The notes under the pieces are model-generated. The model had not been told where the DNA came from. It saw only the letters and a list, made by a program, of their open reading frames with translations, and searched no databases. Position numbers and translations under genes: made by a program. Shown piece after piece: positions 1 through 12,819 of a stretch of 64,000 bases of DNA. Position 1 is the first letter of the stretch. The number at the start of each line of letters is the position of its first letter. The DNA comes from Zonotrichia leucophrys gambelii (Eukaryota; Chordata; Aves; Passeriformes; Passerellidae): assembly GCF_028769735.1 (NCBI RefSeq), contig NC_088169.1, positions 40,028,729 to 40,092,728 of the forward strand. The letters are read 5' to 3'.

Positions 1-3000
1 AGCTAGTGACTTAAAGTAGGACTCACTGACTGCATAGAGTCTGAGCATTTGCCCCCAAATGCAGGGGAAAAGATCACCAGACAAACACAGATCATCATGA
101 GGATTTTGTAAATCTGCTTTTCACAAATATTTAGTATACCCACAGGCTATTTTGATTTTTTCTTTTGTTATCAACAGAGATTTTTGTAGTTTCTTTTCCC
201 ACTAGATATATCAGATGAAGGAAAGGGAAATTGCTCTATCCTGGCATCACTTTTCATTTTAATTATTGTGATTTAAATTACCCCATCTACGGAAGCCCAC
301 AGTAGAGTGTTGACTACCCAGTAATAGAAGGTAGTTTTTCCGCACGGCTAGACTGGTATTTTCTAAGAAGGAGATCTGCTAGCTTGCCTACTTTCACAGC
401 AGCAGTGCCATGGGCCGTAATGAGACAGGATTATTGTTGCAACTGCTCTTGAAGGCCTCTCTCCCCAGGCAGCCACAGAATGACTGAGTCACGCAGGTGA
501 TGCATTCGCTGTAACAAGATGGACAAAACCCTGAAATCCACATCCCAAATAATCCCCCACATACCCACACCTCTGGAGGAGGGGGTGTGGGGGGGTGAGA
601 ACAAAAGCACTGATGCCAGAAAAAAACAAACAACCCAAACTGTTTATTTTAAATAAATAAATAAAGGGGGGGGGGGTGTGGTGTTTTCTAATACCAAAAT
701 GCCCTGCACAGTCATGCAGAAGAACCGGAGTTTGGTTTCTAATCGCAGCCTCTCGTTCCCGGGGCCGGCAGGAAGCACGCATGGGGTGAAGGAGGTGCCG
801 TGCATCACTCAGCAGCAGCCCCTCTGGCTGCCTAATGAAAGGGGCTGACAGGCTCTTGTGGGAGACCCATCCAGCCTGCCTTGGCTGGAAGGATGATGGC
901 CTTGGCACAGAGCACCACACTGCGGGAGGGGATTTTTTTCCCAGCTTTATAAACGACATCCTTGAGGCCCTGTGTGGCTGCCAGCTTCTCCTGGCCAGCG
1001 CAGGACTGTCTAGGGCTCCCTCTGGGGCTCATCCGCTGGCTGGAGAAGCTGTGTTTGAGAAACACAGGATAGCCCCTGGCAGAGTGTGCCGAGCTGGACC
1101 ACCCTTGCTGAGGTTCCTGCACCTGCTGGCAGGGAGAGCGAGCACTGGGACTGGAACAGCCTCAAGAATAGAACCATTGACAGAAGCACAAACGTAGAGC
1201 AATTATTTATCTTGTGCTAGGAGTGTGTGAGGTGGCAATTGTGCAGAGCCCACTGTAAGTTAGAAATCTGCTTTATTCCCAGAGCACTGGTGCATCAAGG
1301 AAATTCTACTGGCAGGCACCTCAGAAATACGGAAAGGATTAGGACTCTGAATGCCAGGATGGTATCAGCAATGTTGTGCTCACATTAGCAGCCATGCTCT
1401 GACTCCCTCACCCTCTTCTGTTATGGGGACAGCAGAAGGAAATGCTGTCATCTTTTCAGAATCAAGCACTGCCACTAGAAGACATGAGACAAATATTATT
1501 TTACAGAGCTCCATGAAGCTTCAGAATTACGACACAAAAATTCTGTAGTGGAGTAAGGAGGGGGCTTTCTGCACTTTTGCCTTGCTTTGCAAGTTTCTGC
1601 ACTGGGCAGCAGCCTTTGAGCACCGGTGATTGCTCTGGGGAGCTGTTCCTGGTGACTAAGGTCTCATTTCCACCAGGAGTACCTGCTGTGGTTTGGATCA
1701 GTCATTACATTTCACAGCACACAGGGCTGCCCTCTGCTATGTGCCAGTTGCATCTAAAGCAAAGCAAGCAGTTAAGGACACTTCTACCAGGATAAAACCT
1801 ACCATAGGTTCTGTTTCACTTGTGTCTGGCCCTTCTCTTCTGATTAAATTCCATGATTTATTAGGCTTGCCTGATGCAGGCAGAGCCCAAGCACACAGTT
1901 TTCCCTGACAAGGTGTCACAAGCTCATGCAAGTACTGCTCATTCCCAAGACAAAGATTTTATCCCTGGACTGCAAGCACTGGCCACTGTCTGTGTCTGAT
2001 CAACCACTAGTGACTCTGCTAAACCTGCCAGAAAATAGGATGTTACCAAGTATTGTTTATGTCAGAGAGTTGCAATCCTTGGCAGTGCCAAACAGGAATA
2101 AATACGAACCAAGTATTTAAACTGCATGCTGCATCATGAAACCTACTCAGACACAAAACCCAATTCAACCCAAACAACAATAAAAAGCTTTTCAGGAGGT
2201 CTTGGTATGACCTCATCATTGACCTGCTGATTCACCATTCAGTGAGGCAAAGGATTCATATGACACTAGTCTTCCCCAATCATGTGAGAAGGGTACCAAA
2301 TAAAATGGACTCACTGGTGTGAAACATGAAATTATCCTCTCACATTTCATCTGTCAATTATTTCACATCAGCAGTCAAGGAAAACAGATGTAATGAACAG
2401 CTCATCATTCAAAACAATCACCCCCTAAACCCAATTCCCTTGCTAAATATAATCAGGGGAAGATCAGCAATGCTTGGATTTACACACAATGTGAACTGAG
2501 TTCACTGGCCAGTTTTCCATGTTGGGCCACACCAGCCCAGCTGTACCCCACACTTCTGAGTGTCCAGGCAGCTGCCTGCTCCCAACACATGACCCCTCAC
2601 CGAGCAATATCATGTCCAGCTCTGAATAGAAGTGCAATGCCTTGATGTCACTCACTTGACAGCCTGGGCATCCACCTCTCCCAGCACACCAGTGCTGAAA
2701 GCAGGGCAAGAAAATAAGGACAATAAAATAGCCAGGATAGGAGAAAAACACCATTGTGTCCAGGGTAGATCACAACCAACAGTGAAAGTGAGAACACATG
2801 AATGTTAAAGCTTCACTTCAAAAAAAGACTGATGTCCCTCAGAATAATCCACATTTAAGAGACAGGCAGACGCCCCACATTTTTCCATCTATTTTTTTAA
2901 AGTCTTTGCCCTTACCTTTGCCGTTTTACCCACATCTGACTTCAGGACTACCAAAGCCTGAACACTGCTGACTGTATCTCAGTATCAGAATACCTTGGCA
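1..3000. other. No gene recognised; non-repetitive intronic DNA
   Basis: Short open frames on both strands between about 390 and 1200 show no known domain and overlap each other in opposite frames, as expected in locally GC-rich sequence. A short AAAT run followed by an 11-base G run lies at 650-676. An AP-1/MAF-like TGACTGAGTCA lies at 481-491. Nothing else stands out. Confidence 0.5.
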
Positions 3001-3600
3001 ATTGCACGACGAGATAAATATCACTGCAGACTGCTATTTAAAAATGCGTTACTATGACTTAAGGGAGACGAAAAGAGAGAAATTATATTTCTCATAATAT
3101 GGCACACACAACCATTACATCCTGAGCTTTTACATATCACCCTTTGCTGATGTAAATACTAGAAATGGATGCTATGTGGTCAACAGAGCACTGCTGAAGC
3201 ACGGGCAGTCACACAAGAGTGACGTTTCCCACCTAATTGCACAAACACTCCAACAAACCGCGGCACCTCGGAGGTCTGGTTCCTCACTGATATTTCAGTT
3301 GTTCACTGCCGCAGCCACGGACGCAGCGAATTTTGAATTAAACACCACTGCTCGGTGATGCTGACACTCCCAGTCAAGCATATCTTGATGAAATTAGAGA
3401 TGCAGAAAATATTTTTTGACAGAGTGCACGAGCAAAACAGCCAGAAGTACAGCGAGTTCGGTGTGAATGGCTCGTGCAGAGAGAGAGACAGGGGAGATGT
3501 TGAAAATTGGAATCTCTGATTTTGGCAGGAAGAGGCGAATTTTATTAGCAATCTATGCCGCAAACATAACTTTCCAACTATTAACAGGTTTTAGTTGCCA
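3000..3600. promoter_or_regulatory. Candidate conserved non-coding element
   Basis: A stretch of mixed composition with scattered retained CpGs (around 3258-3325 and 3430-3475) inside AT-rich intron. It has few simple repeats and no coding signal; the frames on either strand do not resemble a known protein. This texture is typical of constrained developmental enhancers, but no alignment was available. It could be ordinary unique intron. Confidence 0.3.
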
Positions 3601-3780
3601 AAAGAAAAACACCATTTCTAATTGCTTCTCAGCTCTTACATTTTGCAATAGAAAAAGAAAAAAGGAGAAGGCAAGAAAACTTACATCTCCATTATGTAAA
3701 ATATCAGACCGGTGGAGAATACAGCAGTATTCCAGTTTAACAAAATCTTCACAAATGTAAACACTTTACAACCTTCTGCC

Positions 3781-3800
3781 CAATTCTATGCAATTCTATG
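3781..3800 (+). repeat. Two exact tandem copies of a 10-mer resembling a CR1 tail
   Basis: CAATTCTATG occurs twice in tandem. It contains ATTCTATG, the octamer that ends avian CR1 elements. No CR1 body was recognised directly upstream, so this may be an eroded tail or coincidence. Confidence 0.4.
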
Positions 3801-6800
3801 ACAAATTAGCACAAACATATTGCAGGAAATATGCAGGAAAGTTTTGCAAAGCATCATAAGCTATTTAGGTATTGGTAAAATAAGATTGGTTATTCTTACT
3901 GTTGCTACCCCCTAGCATGCAGGATCATAAAAAGTCTAAAGGCATTTTATTTCCTTGAAGAAACATGATTTTCCTTTGAGTTTAACAGAATGGAAATTTT
4001 AAATTAATGCAAGAGACAGCAGGATTAATTCCAACCTGTAAAGCTCCAAACCCCACCTGTTTCAGTGTACTTCTTCCTAGTCTAAGAAGGAAAATACAGC
4101 CTTTTTGGCTCTGCAAGTACCACTGTGATCCCTGAGCAGAGAAAATTGCTATGATACAATACTTTAATTGTCTTTGACTTAGAGGTTTGGATGGGCTAAA
4201 TGAGACTTTTAAAGTAGCATTTCTAAACTTCATTGAAAAGATCCTCAGCTTTTCAGAAGGTCCTCAAAAGTTCACTAAGACACAGCTTGTGAAAATTAGT
4301 AGCTAGCTCCTTTCCAGAGAAAGGCTGGCAAGTTCAACTGGGAAACAGCCTTTAGTCAGAGCAGAGAGAGTGGCCCTTGGGGAAGGGCCCGGATAGACTT
4401 GGTTCCCATGGGCAGCTGCTTTCTGTCCAGCCAGAAACACACAGCTTACCCCTAAAACCAAACCAGCTGCTCTCAATCATAACAGTGTGTAGCTAAAAAT
4501 TGCAAAGATGTCTTTATCCAGTGCTCTGATCATACTGGCTGAGGTGCCCACACACGTGAGCTTTCCAGTTGCATAAGAAAGCATTGACTAGCTGCTCCAT
4601 GAGGTGACTGGGGACTTTTCCTACCTTACATTGCCAGAACATGGACAGCGTATGTACTGGCTGCACGAGACAGGGTCTTGAAATCAAAATACAAATTCTC
4701 CTACGTGTCCTTGCTGGAGCCATGGAAGTTGGAGGGAAGAAAATGCAGAGCTGAGCAGTGCCTGGTGTGCAATGGTTTGGAACCCACACTGATGACAAAG
4801 CTAAAGGAGCAGCACTGTGTCAGGACATAAGGTAGGAGAGATGTGTTCCACAAGGAGCTCCCTGGACTACAGCATGCCAGCTGAAGCCCACTGCTGCTCA
4901 TGGCCACACTTTCTCATTTGTCTCTGTGGCTGTGTGCAGCCAAGCACGTGTGACAGTGGAGGCTCACCCTGAGACCTCCTGCGTCCCTGGATGCTGCCCA
5001 CAGCACTGCTACACGTTCAGGTGACAGAAATGGGCAGGAAGCACCCCATCCTCACAGAAGCCTCTGGCAGGACCCAGCCCAAGAGCAGACCTGAGGTTCC
5101 TGTGACCAGGACCAGCTCAGCTCCCATGTGCAATCTGGGTGGCCAGAGCAAGCACAGAGGAGCAAGGGGACAACAAAACCCAGCCTTTCCTTCGTCCTTC
5201 TGTGAGGTGGCAGAGGGGCCTCTGCATGTGTGTGCCTGCAGCTTGAAGCCAGGCTCTGGGAAATGCAGCAACCACGACAGGCTGAGCACGGCGTGCCCCG
5301 CCAGGCGCCCGCTGGGCTCTGCACCCACCCCTACTGCTCGCCCCCTCGCAGTGCAACAATTTACCCCTGAATAAATTAGCAATAATTGGAAATCCACTTC
5401 ACTGGACCTTACACAGCATGACTAATGTGACTCACTTTTTAGCTCTGTTCCTTTTGTGTGACTACCCAGCAAAGAGGGTGCCTTAGAAAAGACAAGAACC
5501 AGTAAACTTTATGCTATGGAAAAAGAAATTACAGTCTCTGAAGAGTGATATAAAGGTTTAATGGGTGCTTTGGATGCACAAGAAGCGAGTGTGCTAAGAG
5601 TGCTGTGGGGCACAATGCTCCTACTGATGGCTTTTTGGCTTTGTATCCTTGTCTTTACCTTTCAGACGGTGCATGTTAATTTTGGTGGCATGGGGACAAG
5701 GCTCACAGAAGTACATCTCTGCAACAAAGGTAGTACAAATCTGCAGAACACAAATAATTTTGAAGAAAAACTCCAGACTTGTGCTGTTTACTAGCAATGT
5801 TTCAAGGGCTGGGTGGGCTGAGAGCTATCGGAATCTCAGCCTTTGTCTTTGCCTAGATCTCTTATGAGAATGTGGTTAAGCCATTTTAATTCTTCCTTTA
5901 TGTAAAAAAAAAATAATATTAAAGGTTATTTAGAATGGTTAACATAGAGAAATTACAGCATAAAAACATTACATGCCAGATAGGTAACTTTTAAGAAGCA
6001 AGAGTGCAAACACTGTTAATTCTGGAGTGTCACATACATCCATTTTCTCTCATAACCCTATTCAAGCTCATTGTATTGACCTAATTGCCAGGCTATGTTT
6101 TTTCAAGAAAAATAAAATGAGGAGTGTTCAGCACATAAATGCCTGTGTAAGCCCTGTAATATAGCACAGCTACAATATTCAAACAATTTGGCAAACTCTG
6201 TGCACTCGCAGTAACTTGCAACCTGGTATATGAAGTAAGCACTGTGAATTACAATACAGAATTTGCAACATAATCAGTGTGGGTTTATTAATGTTATATG
6301 CAAATGCCATGTTTAAATATTTATCTTTTGGTACCTGCCAACAGGTATTTTCCATTCTAGGGGGAGTACTTTTCTCTTGATTTATGCACATAATTCCTAC
6401 TACATGAAGCCCAGATATGCATGCGGAAGGAGAGAGAAATGCATCCCTGTAGCTATAATTTTTTCTAAGACATTAGTGAGACAAGTGTTTCACAATTGCT
6501 GTGCAGGATCCTTAAGCAGAAATTGTGGTGCATGAAACAATCCCAATTTCCAAGGAAAAAATTATACCCTTTCATTCTCATAGCAGCATGTAACTAAGGT
6601 TTAGATGAGTGAACAGATGCATGCAAAAATCAGCCATGAGAATGGAAAACATTCATTTTCACAATCTGCTAAATCTGCTAGGTATGCATGAAACGAAGCC
6701 AGAGAGATCTCCAGCAGAACGCAATGTCACAGTCTTGGCACAACGGGGAACTTTCTCAGATGCTGCTTGTGCCAGCACTGGCACTTTTACTGTACAGTTG

Positions 6801-8980
6801 TGTTTAGAGAACACTGAAATACACTGGCATCTCAAAGAGTTAATGATACAACTGCTATTAAAATACATTCTCTCTACCTCCCACCTTTTCAGGAAATTAG
6901 ATGGGATTTTTTTTTCTTATTATTGCAGCTATTGCTTCACATGAAGTAACAAGTTCAATAGTGAGATTTTCCAAGTGTGTATCCCTCTGCAACAATGCAA
7001 GTCCCTTATCAAACCTTTTCAATGAAAATCTGGTTTTGTCTTCACAGCACATACATGACCCTGGCTTAGTGATCTCATGCAATGCTCAAAAAAATCTCAA
7101 ATTTTATATTCTTTTTTTTATTACCGTTATTCTCAGATTGAGAATAAATGAGCATATAATTAGAATGAGTAGATTAAATTGAATTAAAGAGCATAGTCAA
7201 ATAATCGCCTAAATAGCAGATTCTCAGAAATACGGTTTCTGACTTTTCAAGGGTGAATTAAATGTCTGACTCTGTTGAAATGTAGATCTTATCAATTTAA
7301 CGTCACAGCTGGTGCCTGGCCTCCAAAAGCTTGATTCTCTAAAGCCCAAAGAAAGCAAATGCACCACCCTGTTTCATTTTAGCACGTTGCAAACAAGGGC
7401 TGTGGGCAAGAAACCATACATGGAAAAGCAGGAAGGGAGGAGACTGTTTCCTTGAGTGGCAGGACTTCCTCTGGCAGCTCCTTTGTGCCTCCTCTTGGTG
7501 CAGGAGTCTCAGGTCTTCCCTTTCCTAAAGAAGGCACCTCCAGTGTCTTTTCCCCTAAATTGCTTGGAAGCACTTGGTTTGAGCAGCACCTTCAGGATGA
7601 AGACCTTTTGTGGAAGTGACAGGGAGAGGTTTTCTGCAGAGACAGTGGTTTTTTCTGGTCTCTGATGGGATTCTTTCTTTTGGAAATCTGGCAGCTTCAC
7701 ACAGAAGGGGAATTTCATAGCTTATCTTTTGGTATCTTGGATCAATTTTAATGGCAAAAAGCATTAAAGGATCTTGTCACATGGCTTCTGGAATCACATG
7801 GAGAGTCCAGGATGTCTCCACACTCCAAGGCTGCTGCTCAAGCACTGGCATTTATATTTCTTGGCAAAACCTGCATTTATGTACTCAATTTCCAGAACAG
7901 GGTGAAAACCAGATGCCCTTCTTTGCACCATGCAGCTTACACCCTGGGATGTCTACATGAAAGATACTGTGATGATGGGGTTTATTTTAAGGAGGTGGTT
8001 GATTGGTAGCCTACAGTGTTGCCCTTTTCATGCCACACTCTGGAAGGGAAAAAAAAACCTATGAAAGGAGGTGTGCTTGCGCCAAGGCACTCTGTGAAGT
8101 GTACCTTCCCTCTGATCTATGACCTGGAATCAGTCCCCAGAGGCAGGGAGGTAGATGCTGCCAGGATGGCCCTTGGACTGCTTACAAAACTCTGCTGGAG
8201 TCCTGACATGAGGAGGAGGAAAATGAAAGGAGTAGTTTGGAAAAAAAATACTTTTGTTTAGGCCAGATCTGTGACCTGTAAAGCTGCCTCAAAAGGGATA
8301 CACAGCCTCTATACTTCCTTCAGAGGCTCCATCAAAAGGAATGCCTGGAATCTGCAGCTCTGTGCAGTATAATGTTTCACTGCATACTCCTTCCTCTTTG
8401 TTATGCTCCAGAAGTGTGCATTACAATTTCGTACCTTCTTCAATGACTTACTTCTCTTTTTTTTTTTAGGGTGTTTCTCTTTCTTGCCATTTAAAAGATT
8501 TCCAGGGAAATTTCCACCAAAAGAATGGACAAATCAATTGTCTAAGTCAGATGCAACATCAGTGTCCACTTCTCTGGCTTGTCCTATAATTGACAATAAT
8601 GATTTTTAACAGCGCTTTGGGGAATGAGTACTCTGTATTTAGGAAATCCAGGCAAAGTCTGCAAGTTTTTCAATATTGTGATGAAAGGATAGTGCCTTTG
8701 CTACTATGGTGATTGGGGTGCAAAGCCATGCTTTGGGATGCTATGTCATGGGTTACAGAGATGATTTCACATAAGTGAAAAACATGTAATTCCCATTCTG
8801 TGACAGCCTGGTGCAGCCACTTGGGAAAAAGCCACAACAACAACAACAAAAACCCCAGAACTAGTTCACTGTGGTTACAGCAAAGCAGGCTCTTCACTGC
8901 ACGTGCTGTGAGGCTACCTTGGCAGGCCTGTAGGTTGCTTCCACTGACAAATGCTGGGGAACCCATTTGCGTGGTTGGAT
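3801..8980. other. No gene recognised; unique intronic DNA
   Basis: All open frames here are short and lack domain similarity. The block near 4990-5380 is richer in G+C and gives overlapping frames on both strands, which argues against any one of them being coding. AT-rich blocks at 5880-6420 and 6840-7300 hold no recognisable element. Confidence 0.5.
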
Positions 8981-8989
8981 GAGTGCACA

Positions 8990-9180
8990 GGAGAGAAGAT
9001 GGTGTGCAGCCTCGGCAAGCGCTGGAAGCGCGAGGCACGGAAACGTGTAAAGTGCCAAAAGGGAGCCGGCAGAACATTACACTTGTATGAAATGGGAGTA
9101 ATCTCATTACCAGAGGTGATAACCATTGCACCCCTGATGGAAATGCATAATTACTGAAAACAGCTAATCAACTGCAAGAG
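8990..9180. promoter_or_regulatory. Candidate regulatory element with an inverted homeodomain site
   Basis: A compact block with several CpGs (9012-9070) followed by TAATCTCATTA at 9099-9109, two inverted TAAT cores separated by three bases. That arrangement (TAAT-N3-ATTA) is the spacing used by Paired-class homeodomain dimers, although the inner bases do not fully match their consensus. Function is inference only. Confidence 0.3.
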
Positions 9181-10420
9181 CAGCAGGGTAGCCAGAAGCT
9201 CCTATCTAAACCATCTACTGTGCTTAACCCAGTTGAGCTGCTCCTCCTCCTCCATCACCTTCTACAAAAGGATCAGTGAAACATGCTGCACATACAGATC
9301 CTCACATGTGGGTCAGCCCAGATGAGTGATACAGTGCTTTGAATTTTTACTTGCAAATAAAACATGCATCAGTGAAGTCTCCGACTTATTTCTACAAAAT
9401 GCTCAAGCATGCCACACTTGCAGCTGCTCATTTCATAGCTACATCTCTAGATGAACAGAATTTGGAATAACAGCCTAATATCCGACTTCTGTTGAAAAAA
9501 AGTTGACAGCAAGCTTCTTGCCTTTAATCTCTGACTTTGAGAAATCTTGCCTTTAATTTGCTAACAATATATTTGGCTATGGACAGTAAGAGGTGATAAT
9601 TCTCAGACTAACGGCAAGGGAAATTGACCTGTTAATGGGATCTGAGGAACACTTGCTCAGCCTCATTGATGGTGAAACTGGTAATAACCAGGTGCTGGAT
9701 TTAGCAGCTGCAAGAACATAGTTTTTTAATTTTTCTGATCCTTTCAGTCTCTATCCAGGCCCTTCCAACAAAAAGAAGAACTGGCTTGAATTGTTTATTG
9801 AACTACAACAGGTGAGGGAAGAGTAGAAAGGGAGGGAGAAAATATCTCTTGGCAGTTAAAAGTAAAATGCATAATTTTCTAGTTACAATTAGAAAAGCAG
9901 TAAAAACTGCACGCATTGTTTCAAGGTCTTTAAACAGGACAAGCTGCTCATGGAGCTGGCAGGCTATTAGGAAAATGCAGAAATGAAAATTTCCCTACTA
10001 GTATAGTGATGGTATCAGTTTCATGTCTGTTGAGGATCTGATTTCTTGATGATGTCAGTAAACTAGGAATAGAACCACACAGGGACACATGCACTGTGAT
10101 GCTTGAAAAAAGAGTCATAGACCAAAATGTACAATCTGTCCCTTGAGCACAGATATAAATCCAGGTCTGTCTTCTCGTGTTTCATGTCCTGACCACTAAG
10201 CTAGAAAGTCAGCTTCAGGCCTAGATTTGGTCTGTGGCCCAGTTAATATCTACTTATTTAAAGCAAGGTGGAGGATGTCTCTTCCACAGGGGTGCATACA
10301 TACAGATGGAGCACCAGAGTTTTATTTAGCAAGCAGGGTGCTGCTGTCATCACTCCAGATAAGGACAAATAGGCCTGTGCTCCTGGCTTCCTGGACAAGT
10401 TTTCTAACCACTAAGAAAGT

Positions 10421-11440
10421 CATGCAATCACACATCTATTTCAGGAAGGAAAGGAGACCACTTCATCCATCTGCCTCCTCAGAGCAGGGTTATCTACCAC
10501 TCTACACCAGGCTGATAAGGGCCTCACCCAGCCAGGGCTTGGATACCCCCATGGAGCAAGGATAGACCAGTGCTCTGAGCAGCCTCTTCCAATGGCTGAC
10601 CACCTGCATGGCAAAGACTTTATTCCCTTTGTCTCCAGTCAGCATCTTCCTTCAGGCAGGCTGTGGCTGTTGATTCCAGCCAGTCTTTGGCCTTCCTCAT
10701 TCTATGCTTACATATCCAGGTAATATTTCTGCATTCCTCCTTGGGAGCCCATTCCTGCATCCATTTCCTATATTCTTCCTTTTTGTGTTTGAGTTAAATC
10801 ACGAGTTCCCTTTGCAACAAGCTGGCTGTCTGCCATGCCTGCCTGTTCTTCCACCCTTCAGATGATTTTTTTTTGTATTTTGTGCAGATTGTCACTGCAG
10901 TCTGACTAGCCCTTATGAGCTCCCTTGCCTCCAGGGGAAGCTTAATGTGGAATTGGTTCTGTCTACAGCTGAAGTCTTGTGTCCTTGCCTTCATCACTGC
11001 CTTCAGGATCATAAACTCCAGCATCTGACAGCTCCTGCAGCCAAAACTGCTATTGACTGACAGTTCATTTTCATTCAGGATTCCAGCAAAGCATCTCCCC
11101 TAGTTAGTTGCTCGGCACTTCCACCAAAAATTTGTCTTTCTTGCATTCCAGAAATCTGAGTGTCTTGTGACCCATCATGTGCTCCTGTCAGTAAATTCTA
11201 GCATGGTTAAAGATCTCCATGAGAGTCAGAAAGAATTTGAGATTCAATTCAAATTGTTCAATTCAATTGAACAATTGTTCTTCAATTGTTTAAAGACATA
11301 TTTGTCCACAGTCTCTCCTTGATCAGTCACCATCAAGACATTCCTGTATTCTGGCTTCCCCTCTGACCCTGATCCATCAGCTTTCAGTAAGCCTTTTACT
11401 GATGCCACCATGGACATGACCATTATTTCCTCTTTTCTAG
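10421..11440 (-). mobile_element. Old CR1 LINE fragment, minus orientation
   Basis: Read on the plus strand this is the complement of a CR1 element. Landmarks include a start ATGCAATCACA, then CTGACCACCTGCATGGCAAA (10598-10617) and TGTCTCCAGTCAGCATCTTC, followed by blocks corresponding to the CR1 reverse transcriptase region, such as TCAGGATCATAAACTCCAGC and ATCTCCATGAGAGTCAGA. The first 240 bases match the start of the second copy at 23131 in the same orientation. It is heavily diverged with internal deletions, notably around 10560-10690. No open frame survives. The right boundary is approximate. Confidence 0.85.
11252..11276. repeat. Perfect 25-base palindrome
   Basis: Two 12-base arms, AATTGTTCAATT and its exact complement, flank a single central C at 11264. 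It sits in a locally repetitive CAATT-rich patch (11240-11292) inside the decayed CR1 copy. It is probably generated by local slippage and inversion. Confidence 0.9.
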
Positions 11441-12555
11441 CCTAGCCATCTTAAAATAAAAAAGCCACAGCTTGTGTGCTTTGCATGTGTCTCTTGTCAG
11501 TCTGCTAGGCAAATTTTGATTGCTCAAGTGCCTCAGACAGAAAATATTTGTCTGATAACCTTGGCATGAAAGAGACAACAAGCCACCACCAGAAGACAGA
11601 AATATTGCTAGTAGGCACAAAGGCAAACTTTCAAGCACTTAAGAGTACATTCAGGGGTATGTCTAGGAATAGCACTCTTGAATGCAGCTGTTTAAAGTTA
11701 ACTCAAGGCAACTATAACATGTTCCAGTGCTAAGGATGCTTCAAAATACCTGAAATTGTGAAGCTGCATGATGAAGTAAGAATAAAGTCTATTGTTCATG
11801 ATATCTATTGATTCGACCTGGGTAAAGAAGACAGGACAAAACAAGCTGACATCATGATTTCATGATAATTACTCAGCACTGGTGAAGCTGCTCCTGAAAT
11901 GCAATCTCCAGCTTTGGCCACTGACTTTGAGAGAGGTGTTGAGAGACTGTGGAGGGCAGTCAAGATGTGAGAAAGCTTTTGACACTGCTGCATAAAGCAA
12001 CTTCAAAGGGAATGTGCTAATGCGACAAATGATCCCAAATGGAAGTTCTAGTTTCCCCTGCCAGATACATTCATCAGTAAAACAAAAAAAAGTCACAATT
12101 CTATAAATGCTCTGCTTCACTCAAGGAATTGAGCTTGATAGCCATAGCAGATTTACAACACATTCTAAGTTTCCTAAGCACTTATGGAGTTCAGGGTGCC
12201 ACTTGTCTGGCTGACAAGGTGGGAACTTCTTGCATGTATCTTGCCTATTTAAAAGGCAGCACAAGCTCTCTTCTCTTGGACAGTGAGAGTAAAAGTAGGC
12301 AGCCCAATGTGAAACCCCTGGCAAGACTTCATTGAACTGAGAAGCTGCTGCTTTGTTCCACTGTTCCTCAGCAGCACCTCATTTGCTTCCCTAGCATTTC
12401 TTCACACCCTGCCTTCCACTTACCAGCTCTTGGACCACACTGGAAAAGAGCCTCCTTACCTCCAGCTACCGTGGACACAACCAGCTCATAGATGTTGCCT
12501 CTGCCATTATCTGAAGTGCCCACTACTACTCGTTAAATATGCACAACATACATAG

Positions 12556-12573
12556 TCATCGTCATCATCATAA

Positions 12574-12637
<64 letters not shown>
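12556..12637 (+). repeat. Microsatellite: (TCA)n followed by (ATT)n
   Basis: About 20 bases of imperfect TCA repeats run into about 62 bases of uninterrupted ATT repeats (12576-12637). The frames through it encode only poly-Asn or poly-Ile runs and are not genes. Confidence 0.98.
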
Positions 12638-12639
<2 letters not shown>

Positions 12640-12740
12640 TTTTTGACCTTAGTCTGCCTTCCAAGACTATATGGCTTTGACAGGTGAGACTTGTGGCTCT
12701 GTTCACCACTAGCAGCACAATGAAATCCCAGAGATCCCAT

Positions 12741-12816
12741 GGCAAAAAACAAAAAACAAAAAAAAACCCCACAAACAAAAACAAACAAACAAACACACAA
12801 AAGTGTGTGTGTGGGA
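12741..12816 (+). repeat. A-rich (CAAA)n low-complexity tract ending in (GT)n
   Basis: Runs of CAAAAAA and CAAA units followed by CACACAAAAGTGTGTG, which can pair as a short hairpin. It is simple sequence with no recognised mobile element next to it. Confidence 0.85.
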
Positions 12817-12819
12817 GAT

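Noticed and set aside
835..1197. 120-codon plus frame with opposed minus frames
   Set aside because: No recognisable domain. Overlapping frames on both strands in a GC-richer patch are compositional.
5017..5397. Four overlapping long frames on both strands
   Set aside because: Mutually exclusive frames over the same GC-richer bases, none with known motifs or splice signals.
12507..12800. Frames encoding about twenty Asn or Ile in a row
   Set aside because: These are translations of the (ATT)n microsatellite.
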